DNA of 64,000 nt from CAZYTX01 sp964650485 (GTDB taxonomy: Bacteria; RBG-13-61-14; DATKZS01), in the NCBI GenBank assembly GCA_964650485.1, contig CAZYTX010000016.1, positions 1 to 64,000 of the forward strand, given 5' to 3'. The position numbers and the translations under genes are program-made. Of this stretch, positions 1 through 8,769 are shown piece by piece. Within the stretch, counting starts at the first letter, position 1. The number at the start of each line of letters is the position of its first letter. The notes below the pieces were generated by a model, which worked only from the letters and a program-made list of their open reading frames with translations, ran no database searches and was not told the DNA's origin.

Positions 1-2
1 AA

Positions 3-79
3 TGGTCGGGGCGACTGGATTTGAACCAGCGACTTCCTGCTCCCGAAGCAGGCGCGCTACCAAACTGCGCCACGCCCCG
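3..79 (-). tRNA. tRNA-Pro (anticodon CGG)
   Basis: Read leftward, the segment folds as a full cloverleaf. A 7-bp acceptor stem (CGGGGCG / CGCCCCG) is followed by discriminator A and an encoded CCA at 3-5. The anticodon loop TTCGGGA puts anticodon CGG at 43-45. The T-loop is TTCAAAT. It is divergent from nuoA and sits under its own promoter-like sequence. Confidence 0.95.
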
Positions 80-88
80 CATGAATCT

Positions 89-116
89 AGCCTAGCAAAG
101 GACCTCCTTTTGTCAA
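89..116 (-). promoter_or_regulatory. Putative promoter of tRNA-Pro
   Basis: On the minus strand TTGACA (111-116) is separated by 16 bases from TAGGCT (89-94), just upstream of the tRNA 5' end at 79. The -35 box is perfect and the -10 box is weak. Confidence 0.45.
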
Positions 117-142
117 GCTGAGCCTATTTGCTTTTCATACAT

Positions 143-170
143 TTGACATTTGAAAAAAGAAAGATATAAT
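143..170 (+). promoter_or_regulatory. Consensus sigma-70 promoter of the nuo operon
   Basis: TTGACA (143-148), a 16-base spacer and TATAAT (165-170) match both consensus hexamers exactly. Transcription would start near 177 and leave a leader of about 75 bases before nuoA. A ribosome binding site GGAAG lies at 243-247. A perfect promoter suggests strong, probably constitutive expression. Confidence 0.72.
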
Positions 171-253
171 TGCATTCCTTGACTGTGGCTCCCAAAGGGA
201 ATTAAACAGAGTTCTTTTGCGCGGAGTTCAAATCCCCGACCTGGAAGTTTGAG

Positions 254-613
254 ATGACGCTTGTAGATTACGCGCCCATACTGGCAATGCTTGTCCTGGC
301 TGGAGGCTTGGCAGTGGCCTTCGTGCTGATGTCGGTTCTGTTCGGCCCGGTGCAGCAAAGCCCGGCAAAGAACATGCCCTTCGAGTGCGGGCACCCGTCG
401 CGCGGGACTCCTCGCCTTCGGTTCGCGGTCAAGTTCTACGGCGTGGCCGTTCTTTTCATCCTCTTCGACGTGGAGGCGGTGTTCTTGTACCCCTGGGCGG
501 TTGTGTACGGCCAGCTCGGTCTTTTCGCCCTGATCGAGATGGTGATATTTCTCGGAGTCCTTACTCTGGCCCTTTTCTACGTGTGGGCCAAGGGGGGCCT
601 GGAATGGGAATAG
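254..613 (+). CDS. nuoA: NADH-quinone oxidoreductase subunit A
   Basis: 119-residue membrane subunit of complex I, with the usual three transmembrane helices. The first is at about residues 8-30. The cytoplasmic loop carries the family motif around FECGHPS (near residue 40), and helices 2 and 3 follow RFAVKFY and run to GGLEWE. First gene of a 14-gene operon in the canonical order A to N. The 3' end overlaps nuoB by 10 bases, which points to translational coupling. Confidence 0.96.
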   Translation: MTLVDYAPILAMLVLAGGLAVAFVLMSVLFGPVQQSPAKNMPFECGHPSRGTPRLRFAVKFYGVAVLFILFDVEAVFLYPWAVVYGQLGLFALIEMVIFLGVLTLALFYVWAKGGLEWE

Positions 614-1110
614 AGCGGGGTATCAAGCGGTTCGAGTACATAGCCACCAAGGCGGAGTTCTTCATCAACTGGGCCAGGAAGTTCTCGCTTTACCAGTACC
701 CCTTTGTCACGGCCTGCTGCGGCATGGAGTTCATGAGCGTTGCCTGCTCGCACTACGACATCGGCAGGTTCGGGGCCGAGTTCCCCAGGTTCACGCCCAG
801 GCAGTCGGACTTCCTCCTGGTAGTGGGCACCATCAACCACAAGCAGGCCCCCATCCTGCGCACGGTGTACGAGCAGATGACCGCGCCCAAGTGGGTGGTG
901 GCCTTCGGGGTGTGCGCCTGCACCGGTGGGTTTTACGACAACTACGCCACGGTGCAGGGCGCGGACAAGATAATCCCTGTGGACATCTACATACCCGGGT
1001 GCCCGCCCCGGCCGGAGATGGTGCTGGACGGACTGATAAAGCTCCAGGAGCTCATACAGAAGGAGAAGATTGACGCGCACGAGGACCCTGCGAGGTTTGC
1101 TCTCCCATGA
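604..1110 (+). CDS. nuoB: NADH-quinone oxidoreductase subunit B
   Basis: 168-residue peripheral subunit holding cluster N2, the last FeS centre before quinone. The four ligands are visible: Cys38 and Cys39 (ACCGMEF), Cys104 (FGVCACTG) and Cys133 (PGCPPRPE). Their spacing (65 and 29 residues) matches E. coli NuoB. An in-frame extension upstream to 385 exists but lies inside nuoA. The ATG at 604 gives the normal N-terminus MGIERG. Confidence 0.96.
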   Translation: MGIERGIKRFEYIATKAEFFINWARKFSLYQYPFVTACCGMEFMSVACSHYDIGRFGAEFPRFTPRQSDFLLVVGTINHKQAPILRTVYEQMTAPKWVVAFGVCACTGGFYDNYATVQGADKIIPVDIYIPGCPPRPEMVLDGLIKLQELIQKEKIDAHEDPARFALP

Positions 1111-1670
1111 GCGAACAAGCTATAAACAAAGTGAAGGACCGCTTCAATGACGCTGTGGAGCTGACCCACAGCGAGTTGGGGGACGACACCGCCGGAGTGA
1201 AGCCCGAGAAGTGGCTCGAGGTTGTCCGGTTCCTGAAGGATAAGCTCGGGTTCGACCTTTTCGTGGACCTTACCGCGGTGGACTTCCTCGGCCGCGAGGA
1301 GGGCCTTCCCAGGTTCGAGGTGGTGCTGCACCTCCGCAACATGGAGACCGGCAAGAGGGTGCGTGTGAAGGCCCGGCTGCCCGGGCAGGGCCCGGCCATA
1401 GACAGCCTCACCCCGCTTTACAAGGCCGCGGACTGGTTCGAGCGCGAGTGCCACGAGATGTACGGTATCAAGTTCAAAGGTCATGGTGACCTCCGGCCGC
1501 TCCTTTTGTATCCCGAGTTCAAGGGGTATCCGCTTCGCAAGGACTACCCCATTGACGGGAGGCAGCCCAGGGTGGCGTTGCGCGCGCCCGAGGAGCGCAG
1601 GTTCCCGCGGGTCATGGACGAGACCCCCCACGGGCACGACCCCAGGTTCATACAGGGCGAGAACGAGTAG
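1107..1670 (+). CDS. nuoC: NADH-quinone oxidoreductase subunit C
   Basis: 187-residue peripheral-arm subunit (30-kDa type). It carries the family signature RPLLLYPEFKGYPLRKDYP near residues 130-150 and WFERECHEMYG upstream of it. It starts in an ATGA overlap with nuoB. It is separate from NuoD, not fused as in E. coli. Confidence 0.95.
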   Translation: MSEQAINKVKDRFNDAVELTHSELGDDTAGVKPEKWLEVVRFLKDKLGFDLFVDLTAVDFLGREEGLPRFEVVLHLRNMETGKRVRVKARLPGQGPAIDSLTPLYKAADWFERECHEMYGIKFKGHGDLRPLLLYPEFKGYPLRKDYPIDGRQPRVALRAPEERRFPRVMDETPHGHDPRFIQGENE

Positions 1671-1680
1671 GGAACAGATC

Positions 1681-2874
1681 ATGGCGAGGGACACCACCAA
1701 AGACATCCACTCCGAGCACATGGAGATGATAATGGGCCCGTCCCACCCGGCCACGCACGGGATCATCGAGATGCGTCTCAAGCTTGACGGGGAGACCATC
1801 GTCCACTGCGACGTGGAGCCGGGCTACCTTCACCGGGGCTTTGAGAAGGAGTGCGAGGACCACCGCTGGAACCAGATCGTGCCATACACCGACCGGCTGA
1901 ACTACGTGTCCCCCATCATAAACAACGTGGGGTACGTGATGGCGGTGGAGAAGCTGTGCGGTCTCACTGTCCCGCCCCGGTGCGAGTGCCTCAGGATGAT
2001 ACTCTCGGAGATGTGCAGGGTGACCGACCACCTCACCTGCCTGGCAGCGGTTATGATGGAGCTGGGCGCTTTCTCCGCTTTCCTTTACTTCATAAAAGCC
2101 AGGGAGTACTTCTACGAGCTCCTGGAGGCGACCACAGGGGCGCGGGTGACCAACTCCTGGACACGGGTGGGGGGTGCTCGCTGGGACATACCCGAGGGTT
2201 TCCCCGCAGGCTCCAGGCAGGCGGTGAGAGAGACCCGCAGGATATTGAAGGAGATCCGGGGTCTTTTCGACAAGAACCGGGTGTTCATGGACCGGGTGGT
2301 TGACGTGGGTGTGATCAGCAAGGAGGACGCGATCAGCTACGGGATCACCGGTCCTTTCCTGCGCTCGACCGGCGTGGACTATGACGTTCGCAAGGCACAT
2401 CCTTACCACGTCTACGATGAGATGGACTTCGAGATACCGATCGGGGAGAACGGCGACAACTATGACCGCTACCTGGTGCGCATGGAGGAGATGGAGCAGA
2501 GCATGCGCATAATCGAGCAGGCGGTCTCCAGGATACCGGAGGGGAGGATATGCGTGGATGACCCCCGCTTCACCCCGCCAGCCAAGGAAAAGGTGTACGA
2601 GAGCATCGAGGGGACCATAAACCACTTCAAGCTGATCTACGAGGGGATCCAGGTTCCCAAGGGAGAGGCGTACAGCTACGTGGAGGGCGGCAACGGCGAG
2701 CTCGGCTTTTACGTTGTATCTGAGGGGGGCCACAAGCCGGTAAAGTGCCGGTGCCGGGGGCCGTGTTTCCCTCCCATGGCTGCGCTGGGAGAGATACTGG
2801 AAGGGTACATGGTGGCGGACATCATACCCACGTTCGGGTCGGTCAACATGATCGGCGGGGAGATGGACAGGTAA
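1681..2874 (+). CDS. nuoD: NADH-quinone oxidoreductase subunit D
   Basis: 397-residue 49-kDa-type subunit that forms the quinone pocket with NuoB. The N-terminus has MGPSHPATHG, followed by EPGYLHRGFEK, the quinone-site His region. The C-terminus ends FGSVNMIGGEMDR, the usual [NiFe]-hydrogenase-like tail without Ni ligands. The ATG at 1681 is chosen because upstream in-frame sequence overlaps nuoC and has no family similarity. The stop overlaps the nuoE start by one base. Confidence 0.96.
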   Translation: MARDTTKDIHSEHMEMIMGPSHPATHGIIEMRLKLDGETIVHCDVEPGYLHRGFEKECEDHRWNQIVPYTDRLNYVSPIINNVGYVMAVEKLCGLTVPPRCECLRMILSEMCRVTDHLTCLAAVMMELGAFSAFLYFIKAREYFYELLEATTGARVTNSWTRVGGARWDIPEGFPAGSRQAVRETRRILKEIRGLFDKNRVFMDRVVDVGVISKEDAISYGITGPFLRSTGVDYDVRKAHPYHVYDEMDFEIPIGENGDNYDRYLVRMEEMEQSMRIIEQAVSRIPEGRICVDDPRFTPPAKEKVYESIEGTINHFKLIYEGIQVPKGEAYSYVEGGNGELGFYVVSEGGHKPVKCRCRGPCFPPMAALGEILEGYMVADIIPTFGSVNMIGGEMDR

Positions 2875-3347
2875 TGGCGCTCGAGTTCTCGGATGCTGCC
2901 AGGGCCGAGCTGGAGAATGTCTTGAAGGCATACCCCAGGAAGGAGGGGGCCATCCTGCCGGCGCTCTACATTGCCCAGCGCGAGTTCGGGCTGATAGACC
3001 TGGAGGCCATGGAGCTGGTGGCGAATGTCACGGAGAGCTCGCCGGCCAAGGTGTACGGGGTGGCCACCTTCTACACCATGTTCAACAAGCGGCCGGTGGG
3101 CAAGTACCTGGTGCAGGTGTGCACCAACATATCATGCGCATTGCGGGGCGCGGACCAGGTGTTCGATTACATCTCCGGGAAGCTTGGCATAAAGGAAGGC
3201 GAGACCACCGCGGACAACAGGTTCACCCTGATGAAGGTCGAGTGCCTGGGAGCATGCGGGAACGCGCCCATGATGCAGATAAACGACGAGTATTACGAGG
3301 ACCTTACCGGGGAGAAGGTGGACAAGATACTGGATAGTCTGGAGTAA
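2874..3347 (+). CDS. nuoE: NADH-quinone oxidoreductase subunit E
   Basis: 157-residue thioredoxin-fold subunit that binds [2Fe-2S] cluster N1a. Ligand pairs are CTNISC and CLGAC, in the C-x4-C and C-x3-C pattern of the 24-kDa family. The start at 2874 is fused to the nuoD stop (TAATG). Its presence with NuoF and NuoG shows a full NADH-oxidising module, not an 11-subunit ferredoxin-type complex. Confidence 0.95.
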   Translation: MALEFSDAARAELENVLKAYPRKEGAILPALYIAQREFGLIDLEAMELVANVTESSPAKVYGVATFYTMFNKRPVGKYLVQVCTNISCALRGADQVFDYISGKLGIKEGETTADNRFTLMKVECLGACGNAPMMQINDEYYEDLTGEKVDKILDSLE

Positions 3348-3360
3348 GAGCTTCGAAGAC

Positions 3361-4653
3361 ATGGCGGAGGATTATCACATACTGAGCAGGAACTGGGAAA
3401 AGCCCGACTCCCACGAGATAGATACGTACATCCAGGGAGGCGGGTACAAGGCCGCGGAGAAGGCCCTTGCAATGGAGCCTGCGGACGTGGCCCAGACCGT
3501 GCTGGACGCGGGGCTGCGGGGACGCGGAGGCGCCGGTTTCCCCACCGGCAGAAAGTGGATGTTCATGCCCAAGGACGATCGGCCAAAGTACCTGTGCGTG
3601 AACGCGGACGAGGGCGAGCCGGGCACTTTCAAGGACCGCGAGATCATGTTGCGCGACCCCCACATGCTGATCGAGGGGATCATCATATCATGCTGGGCCA
3701 TGGGCGCGTCCACCTGCTACGTGTACGTGCGGGGAGAGTTCGCAGAGCCTGCAAGGAGACTGGAGCGGGCCATAACAGAGGCGTATGACAAGGGGTGCCT
3801 GGGCGAGAGGGTGATGGACAGCGACTTCAAGCTGGATGCATACGTGCACATGGGCGCCGGCGCCTACATATGCGGCGAGGAGACCTCGCTCATAAACAGC
3901 ATCGAGGGAAGAAGGGGGAACCCCAGGATCAGGCCCCCGTTCCCGCCCCAGCGGGGCGTGTTCGACATGCCCACCACGGTGAACAACGTGGAGAGCATAG
4001 CCTCGGTGCCCTACATAATCAGCGAGGGAGTGGAGGCCTACCGGAAGTGGGGGACCGAGAAGAGCGCGGGCACCAAGCTCTTCTGCGTATCGGGCCACGT
4101 GAACAAGCCCGGCACTTACGAGCTTCCCCTTGGAACCCCGCTTATGGAGATCATAAACGATCACGCCGGGGGCATGCTTTCCGGAATGCAGCTAAAGGCG
4201 GTGATACCCGGCGGGAGCTCCACGCCCATACTCACCGCGGATGAGTGCCCGGACCTTAACATGGATTACGAGTCCCTGGCGGATGCAGGCTCCATGCTGG
4301 GCTCGGGAGCGATAATAGTGATCGGTGAAGGGACCTGCATGGTGAATACCTTGAGGGTCCTCACCCACTTCTATGCCCACGAGTCCTGCGGCCAGTGCTC
4401 TCCTTGCAGGGAGGGCACCGGGTGGATGGACCAGGTTATGAAGAAGATCCTGGATGGAAAGGGCGAGTCTGGAGACCTGGACCTCTTGCTCTCGCTCGCC
4501 GTGGGCATGGAGGCAAGGACCATCTGTCCGCTGGCCGACGCGGCCGCGGCCCCGGTGAAGAGCTTTATCCAGAAGTTCAGGCCCGAGTTCGAGGACTACA
4601 TAAACAATCAGAAGGGGCCCAGGGAAAAGCCATACCCGGTGGAATGGTCCTGA
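3361..4653 (+). CDS. nuoF: NADH-quinone oxidoreductase subunit F (NADH/FMN)
   Basis: 430-residue 51-kDa-type subunit. The glycine-rich FMN/NADH loop GLRGRGGAGFPTGRKW is near residue 52. A second nucleotide-site segment contains YICGEETSLINSIEG. The [4Fe-4S] N3 ligands lie in ESCGQCSPCREGT with a later Cys in TICPLADA. The 3' end overlaps nuoG by 10 bases. Confidence 0.96.
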   Translation: MAEDYHILSRNWEKPDSHEIDTYIQGGGYKAAEKALAMEPADVAQTVLDAGLRGRGGAGFPTGRKWMFMPKDDRPKYLCVNADEGEPGTFKDREIMLRDPHMLIEGIIISCWAMGASTCYVYVRGEFAEPARRLERAITEAYDKGCLGERVMDSDFKLDAYVHMGAGAYICGEETSLINSIEGRRGNPRIRPPFPPQRGVFDMPTTVNNVESIASVPYIISEGVEAYRKWGTEKSAGTKLFCVSGHVNKPGTYELPLGTPLMEIINDHAGGMLSGMQLKAVIPGGSSTPILTADECPDLNMDYESLADAGSMLGSGAIIVIGEGTCMVNTLRVLTHFYAHESCGQCSPCREGTGWMDQVMKKILDGKGESGDLDLLLSLAVGMEARTICPLADAAAAPVKSFIQKFRPEFEDYINNQKGPREKPYPVEWS

Positions 4654-6113
4654 CGGATTTGGACAGGGAGTTAAAGTTGGCGGAGCAGGAACAAAAGAGC
4701 ACGGTGACCATAAAGATTGACGGCCAAGAGTACCAGGTCGAGGAGGGCAAGACCGTGCTCCAGGCCGCGCTGGAGAACGGGGTGTTCATACCCCACTTCT
4801 GCTGGCACCCTCATCTGTCCATTGACGGCAACTGCAGGATGTGCCTGGTTGACATCCAGCCGGGCCCGCCCAAGCTCTCCCTTGCCTGCAACACCCCTGT
4901 CAAGGAGGGCATGGAGGTTGACACCCAGAACGACTCGGTAAGGGACGCGCGCAGGGCGGTGATGGAGTTCCTTCTCAAGAACCACCCCATAGACTGTCCC
5001 ATATGCGACCAGGCCGGGGAGTGCTATCTCCAGGATTACTACATGCTCTACGACCTTGCGGCCGCAAGGGCGGGGCCCTCGGACAAGGTGAACAAGAGGA
5101 AGAACATCAAGGTGGGCAAGAAGCTGGTGCTGGACACCGAGCGGTGCATACTCTGCCGTCGCTGCATCAGGTTCATGTGCGAGGTGGTTGGCGAAGACCG
5201 GATCACTGTGGTGGAGCGCTCGGACCACTCCGATCTCACGGTTTTCCCTGGAGACGACCTTGACACCCCCTACTCGCTCTGCCTGGCCGACGTGTGCCCG
5301 GTGGGTGCGTGGACCAGCGCGGACTTCAGGTTCAAGCAAAGGGTGTGGTTTCTGGGCTCGACCCCCTCGATATGCCCGGAGTGCGCCCGGGGCTGCAACA
5401 TCTTCATTGACCACAGGAAGAGCGAGGTGTACAGGTACAGGCCGAGAAGGAACGACCAGGTGAACAAGTGCTGGCTGTGCGACGAAGGGAGGATGAGCTA
5501 CCACGCAATAAACGACAACCGGCTTCTGGTCCCGGCCATTGACAAGGAGGGCAAGAAGCTCCGGGTGTCCTGGGACAAGGCTCTGGAGGAAGCTAAAGGC
5601 ATCATAGAAGAGGCGGGCGAGAACCTGGCAGTGGTGCTCTCAGCCAGCCTCTCCATGGAGGAGGCCGGCCAGGCATTAAAGCTTTTCAAGGAGAAGATGG
5701 GGGCAAAGCTCTTCATCCACACGGGCGAGCCCGGCTGGGAGGATGAGATACTCCGGCGCGCCGACATGAACTCGAACACCGCAGGGTTAAACGAGCTCGG
5801 GGTGGACCAGCCCGCAGACTCGGTCCCGGAGGGGACCACGGTGCTTCTCCTGGAGACCGTGTGCCCGAACCCGTTGCCCGGGTCAATGCCTGCGCCGGCA
5901 ATAGTGGTATCCCCCCAGTTCTCGCCAGCGGTGGAGAAAGCAAAAGTAGCTTTGCCCGCGGCAAGCTTTGCGGAGAGCTCGGGCACGGTTGTTAACTTCG
6001 AGGGAGTGCGCCAGACCTTTAAGAAGGCCTTCCCTCCATTGGGGGAGGCCCTTACGCACGTCGCGGTGATGGAGAAGCTGGCCCGGACGCTGGGCATGAG
6101 GCTGGTGGCATGA
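4644..6113 (+). CDS. nuoG: NADH-quinone oxidoreductase subunit G, short form
   Basis: 489 residues; typical NuoG proteins are about 700-900. The N-terminal [2Fe-2S] domain has Cys in HFCWHPHLSIDGNCRMC near residue 50. Next come the His/Cys cluster (HPIDCPICDQAGEC), a ferredoxin-like cluster (CILCRRCIRFMC), and an N7-type set (CPECARGC ... CWLC) near residue 242. Only about 200 residues of the molybdopterin-type domain remain, so the C-terminal lobe is strongly reduced. The frame runs intact to the stop, and nuoH starts 16 bases later, so there is no sign of a frameshift. Confidence 0.9.
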   Translation: MVLTDLDRELKLAEQEQKSTVTIKIDGQEYQVEEGKTVLQAALENGVFIPHFCWHPHLSIDGNCRMCLVDIQPGPPKLSLACNTPVKEGMEVDTQNDSVRDARRAVMEFLLKNHPIDCPICDQAGECYLQDYYMLYDLAAARAGPSDKVNKRKNIKVGKKLVLDTERCILCRRCIRFMCEVVGEDRITVVERSDHSDLTVFPGDDLDTPYSLCLADVCPVGAWTSADFRFKQRVWFLGSTPSICPECARGCNIFIDHRKSEVYRYRPRRNDQVNKCWLCDEGRMSYHAINDNRLLVPAIDKEGKKLRVSWDKALEEAKGIIEEAGENLAVVLSASLSMEEAGQALKLFKEKMGAKLFIHTGEPGWEDEILRRADMNSNTAGLNELGVDQPADSVPEGTTVLLLETVCPNPLPGSMPAPAIVVSPQFSPAVEKAKVALPAASFAESSGTVVNFEGVRQTFKKAFPPLGEALTHVAVMEKLARTLGMRLVA

Positions 6114-6129
6114 GTACGGGGGTAACACA

Positions 6130-7356
6130 ATGACCCTGGACAGCCTGTTCCAGTTCATGCTGGCCCTGGTGTGGGCGGCCCTGGTGTTCGGGGGCATACT
6201 GAACCTGGCCGGGTTCATGACCTGGGTCGAGCGCAAGCTCTCCGCCATGATCCAGGACAGGGTCGGACCCAACCGGGCCAACCTGAGGCTCTTGGGCAGG
6301 AACTTCACATTGATCGGCCTGTTCCACATCCTGGCCGACCCGGTGAAGCTGATCATGAAGGAAGACTTCGTACCAGAAGGAGCGCACAAGCTCTTGCACA
6401 CGCTCTCACCCATGATCGCGCTGGTCGTGCCCATCATAGTGTTCTCGGTGATACCCTTTGCAGGACCGCTTACCATTCACTGGAAAGACATCCCCGCGGA
6501 GGACATCTGGCTCATCGGCAGGCTGTTCGAGGGGGACGTGCTCCACCTGTCCGACTACACCATAAACTTCGTGGTCGCGGACCTCGAGGTGGGCATGCTG
6601 TTCGTGTTCGCCATAGCCAGCCTGGCGGTGTACGGGGTGATACTCGCCGGGTGGTCATCCAACAACAAGTACAGCTTCCTGGGCGGTCTCCGGGGGGCCA
6701 ACCAGATGATATCCTACGAGATCGCCCTGGGTCTTTCCGCGGTGGGCGTCTTCATGGTTTACGGGGGAGTGTCGCTCGGGACCATTGTCGAGCAGCAGGG
6801 CGGGCTTCTTTGGGGCGTCATCCCCAAGTGGGGGATCGTGACCCAGCCGCTGGGTTTCCTTCTTTTCCTGGCCTGCGGCATGGCGGAGATAAAAAGGGTA
6901 CCCTTTGACCTGCCAGAGGGCGAGTCGGAGATCATCTCGGGCTATTTCACCGAGTACTCCAGCCTCAAGTTCACCATGTTCATGTTCGGCGAGTTCGTGG
7001 AGATGATCATGCTCTCGGTGGTTATCACCACCCTTTTCCTGGGAGGCTGGCAGATACCGTGGGTTGACTCCCAGGGCATCGAGATCGCGGGCTGGAGCCT
7101 CCTCTGGTCCGAGACCTGGCTTGCAGGCGCCATGGGCATGAACTGGACCGGGGTCATCATCTCGCTCCTGCAGGCGGGCAAGTTCACGGTCTTTGTACTG
7201 GCGGTTCTGTGGCTTATCTTCACCGCGCGGTGGACATTCCCCAGGTTCCGCTACGACCAGGTGATGAAGATGGGCTGGAAGATGGCTCTTCCACTGGCCC
7301 TCTTGAATATCGTCATAACCGGCGTGGTGCTGGTATTCTCAAGGGGGCTTGCCTGA
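6130..7356 (+). CDS. nuoH: NADH-quinone oxidoreductase subunit H
   Basis: 408-residue membrane subunit that links the peripheral and membrane arms and completes the quinone tunnel. Family motifs: WVERKLSAMIQDRVGPNRA near residue 35, and ACGMAEIKRVPFDLPEGESE, whose acidic loop is conserved. It is longer than E. coli NuoH (325), with extra sequence around residues 110-150 and near VDSQGIEIAGWSLLW. The last base is shared with the nuoI start. Confidence 0.95.
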   Translation: MTLDSLFQFMLALVWAALVFGGILNLAGFMTWVERKLSAMIQDRVGPNRANLRLLGRNFTLIGLFHILADPVKLIMKEDFVPEGAHKLLHTLSPMIALVVPIIVFSVIPFAGPLTIHWKDIPAEDIWLIGRLFEGDVLHLSDYTINFVVADLEVGMLFVFAIASLAVYGVILAGWSSNNKYSFLGGLRGANQMISYEIALGLSAVGVFMVYGGVSLGTIVEQQGGLLWGVIPKWGIVTQPLGFLLFLACGMAEIKRVPFDLPEGESEIISGYFTEYSSLKFTMFMFGEFVEMIMLSVVITTLFLGGWQIPWVDSQGIEIAGWSLLWSETWLAGAMGMNWTGVIISLLQAGKFTVFVLAVLWLIFTARWTFPRFRYDQVMKMGWKMALPLALLNIVITGVVLVFSRGLA

Positions 7357-7859
7357 TGGCCAAGAAGGTTGCCCGGCCGGACATGTACTCCTTGCTGGAG
7401 AGGGTGTACTACCCGGAGATCGCAAGGGGCATATCCATAACCGCGCGCCACTTCTGGGTGAACGTGATAGGCTTCCTGCCCGTGGTGGGCAGGCTGGTCA
7501 AGCAGGAGACGGTCACCTATTACTGGCCCGAGCAGGAGCGGCCCATAGCCCCGAGGTGGCGCGGCAAGCACCGGCTGAACAAGCGCGAGGACGGCACGGT
7601 GAAATGCGTGGCCTGCATGTGCTGTGCAACCGCATGCCCCTCCGAGTGCATACACATTATTGCGCAGGAGAGGACCGACGGGGTGGACGAGAAGATGCCC
7701 GCGGTTTTCGACATAGACCTTTTCAGGTGCGTTTACTGCGGCATGTGCGTGGAGGCCTGCCCGGTGAACGCCATACTCATGGACACCATGGAGATGCGCT
7801 TTTGCGAGTACTCTCCGGACAAGTTCATAATAACCAGGGACGAGCTCCTGGACTGGTGA
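7356..7859 (+). CDS. nuoI: NADH-quinone oxidoreductase subunit I
   Basis: 167-residue 2[4Fe-4S] ferredoxin-like subunit carrying N6a and N6b. Ligand sets are CVACMCCATACPSEC and CVYCGMCVEACPVNA. The ATG at 7356 lies in ATGATGG-type overlap with the nuoH stop and gives MAKKVARPD; an upstream in-frame ATG lies well inside nuoH. Confidence 0.95.
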   Translation: MAKKVARPDMYSLLERVYYPEIARGISITARHFWVNVIGFLPVVGRLVKQETVTYYWPEQERPIAPRWRGKHRLNKREDGTVKCVACMCCATACPSECIHIIAQERTDGVDEKMPAVFDIDLFRCVYCGMCVEACPVNAILMDTMEMRFCEYSPDKFIITRDELLDW

Positions 7860-7860
7860 G

Positions 7861-8769
7861 ATGAGCGGGAACATCTTATACTCGATAGCCTTTTACGCCA
7901 TGGCAGCGGTGGCCGTGATAAGCGCGGTCATGGTGGTGTGGCACCGGCAGCCGGTGATAAACGCCATCAGCCTGGTGCTGTGCCTGTTCGCGGTGGCGGT
8001 GGCCTTCGTGCTGCTCAAAGCACACTTCCTCGCGGCCATACAGGTGCTCCTTTACGCCGGGGCCATACTGGTGCTTTTCCTCATGATCATCATGCTTATA
8101 AACCAGGGGCCCGCACAGCTTGGCAAGGCAAGACCGGGCCTTATAAAGGCGGCCGGCGCCGCGGGCTCCCTAGCTCTCATAGTGTTGCTGGCGGTGGCGG
8201 TTTCCGGGTACAGGACCATACACCTGCCGGCGCAGTCCACGCCCGAGGAGCTCACCCTCTTCCTCATCGAGAGGGGGTGGCGCCCGAGCGAGTTCCAGGT
8301 GAAGGTCCCGCCCCTGGAACCTGACGAGGAGTTCGGGCCCAGGGAAGAGGCGCTGGTTGCAACAGACGTGCTGGCTACCTTGAGGGACCCCATGGTCAAG
8401 TCTTTTGTGGAGTGGCCGGAGCCGTTCGACGACATGACCGAGGTGTTGATTAACGATTTTTCCAAGGGGGTCTTGCAATCTCTCAGGAATATCGAGGAAG
8501 GACAGGGCCTTGAAAATATAGAGGTCCCGCCTGACCTGGTGCAGTATTTCAAGGACAGGACGGAAGCCAGGCAGAAGTCAATAGCCTTTATCGAGGCCGC
8601 GGCCAGGGGAAGGCTCAGGCAGATGGAGCAGTTCGGGGCCACCGGCACGGTGGGCAAGGTCCTTTTCTCCCGCTACGTGCTGGCTTTCGAGGCGGCCAGC
8701 ATGCTGCTCCTGGCCGCAATCGTGGGGGTGATGGTGCTGATAAGGCGCGGGCCCGGGGAGGAGGGATGA
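7861..8769 (+). CDS. nuoJ: NADH-quinone oxidoreductase subunit J with large insert
   Basis: 302-residue membrane subunit against about 170-200 in most bacteria. The first four helices lie within residues 1-120, including the Gly-containing segment AIQVLLYAGAILVLFLMIIMLIN of the pi-bulge helix TM3. A hydrophilic, acidic stretch of more than 100 residues (about 120-250) separates helix 4 from the last helix, YVLAFEAASMLLLAAIVGVMVL. No stop or frameshift interrupts it. The last four bases overlap nuoK. Confidence 0.9.
   Translation: MSGNILYSIAFYAMAAVAVISAVMVVWHRQPVINAISLVLCLFAVAVAFVLLKAHFLAAIQVLLYAGAILVLFLMIIMLINQGPAQLGKARPGLIKAAGAAGSLALIVLLAVAVSGYRTIHLPAQSTPEELTLFLIERGWRPSEFQVKVPPLEPDEEFGPREEALVATDVLATLRDPMVKSFVEWPEPFDDMTEVLINDFSKGVLQSLRNIEEGQGLENIEVPPDLVQYFKDRTEARQKSIAFIEAAARGRLRQMEQFGATGTVGKVLFSRYVLAFEAASMLLLAAIVGVMVLIRRGPGEEG

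Noticed and set aside
215..243. T-arm-like string (GAGTTCAAATCC) before nuoA
   Set aside because: It resembles a tRNA T-loop, but the flanks do not form the T stem and no other arm is present, so it is not called as a tRNA or fragment.
1648..2931. Long open frame antisense to nuoD
   Set aside because: Out-of-phase shadow of a GC-rich gene; its translation is His/Pro/Arg-rich and matches no family. The same holds for long antisense frames over nuoG, the TonB receptor, the phosphofructokinase and the M1 peptidase.
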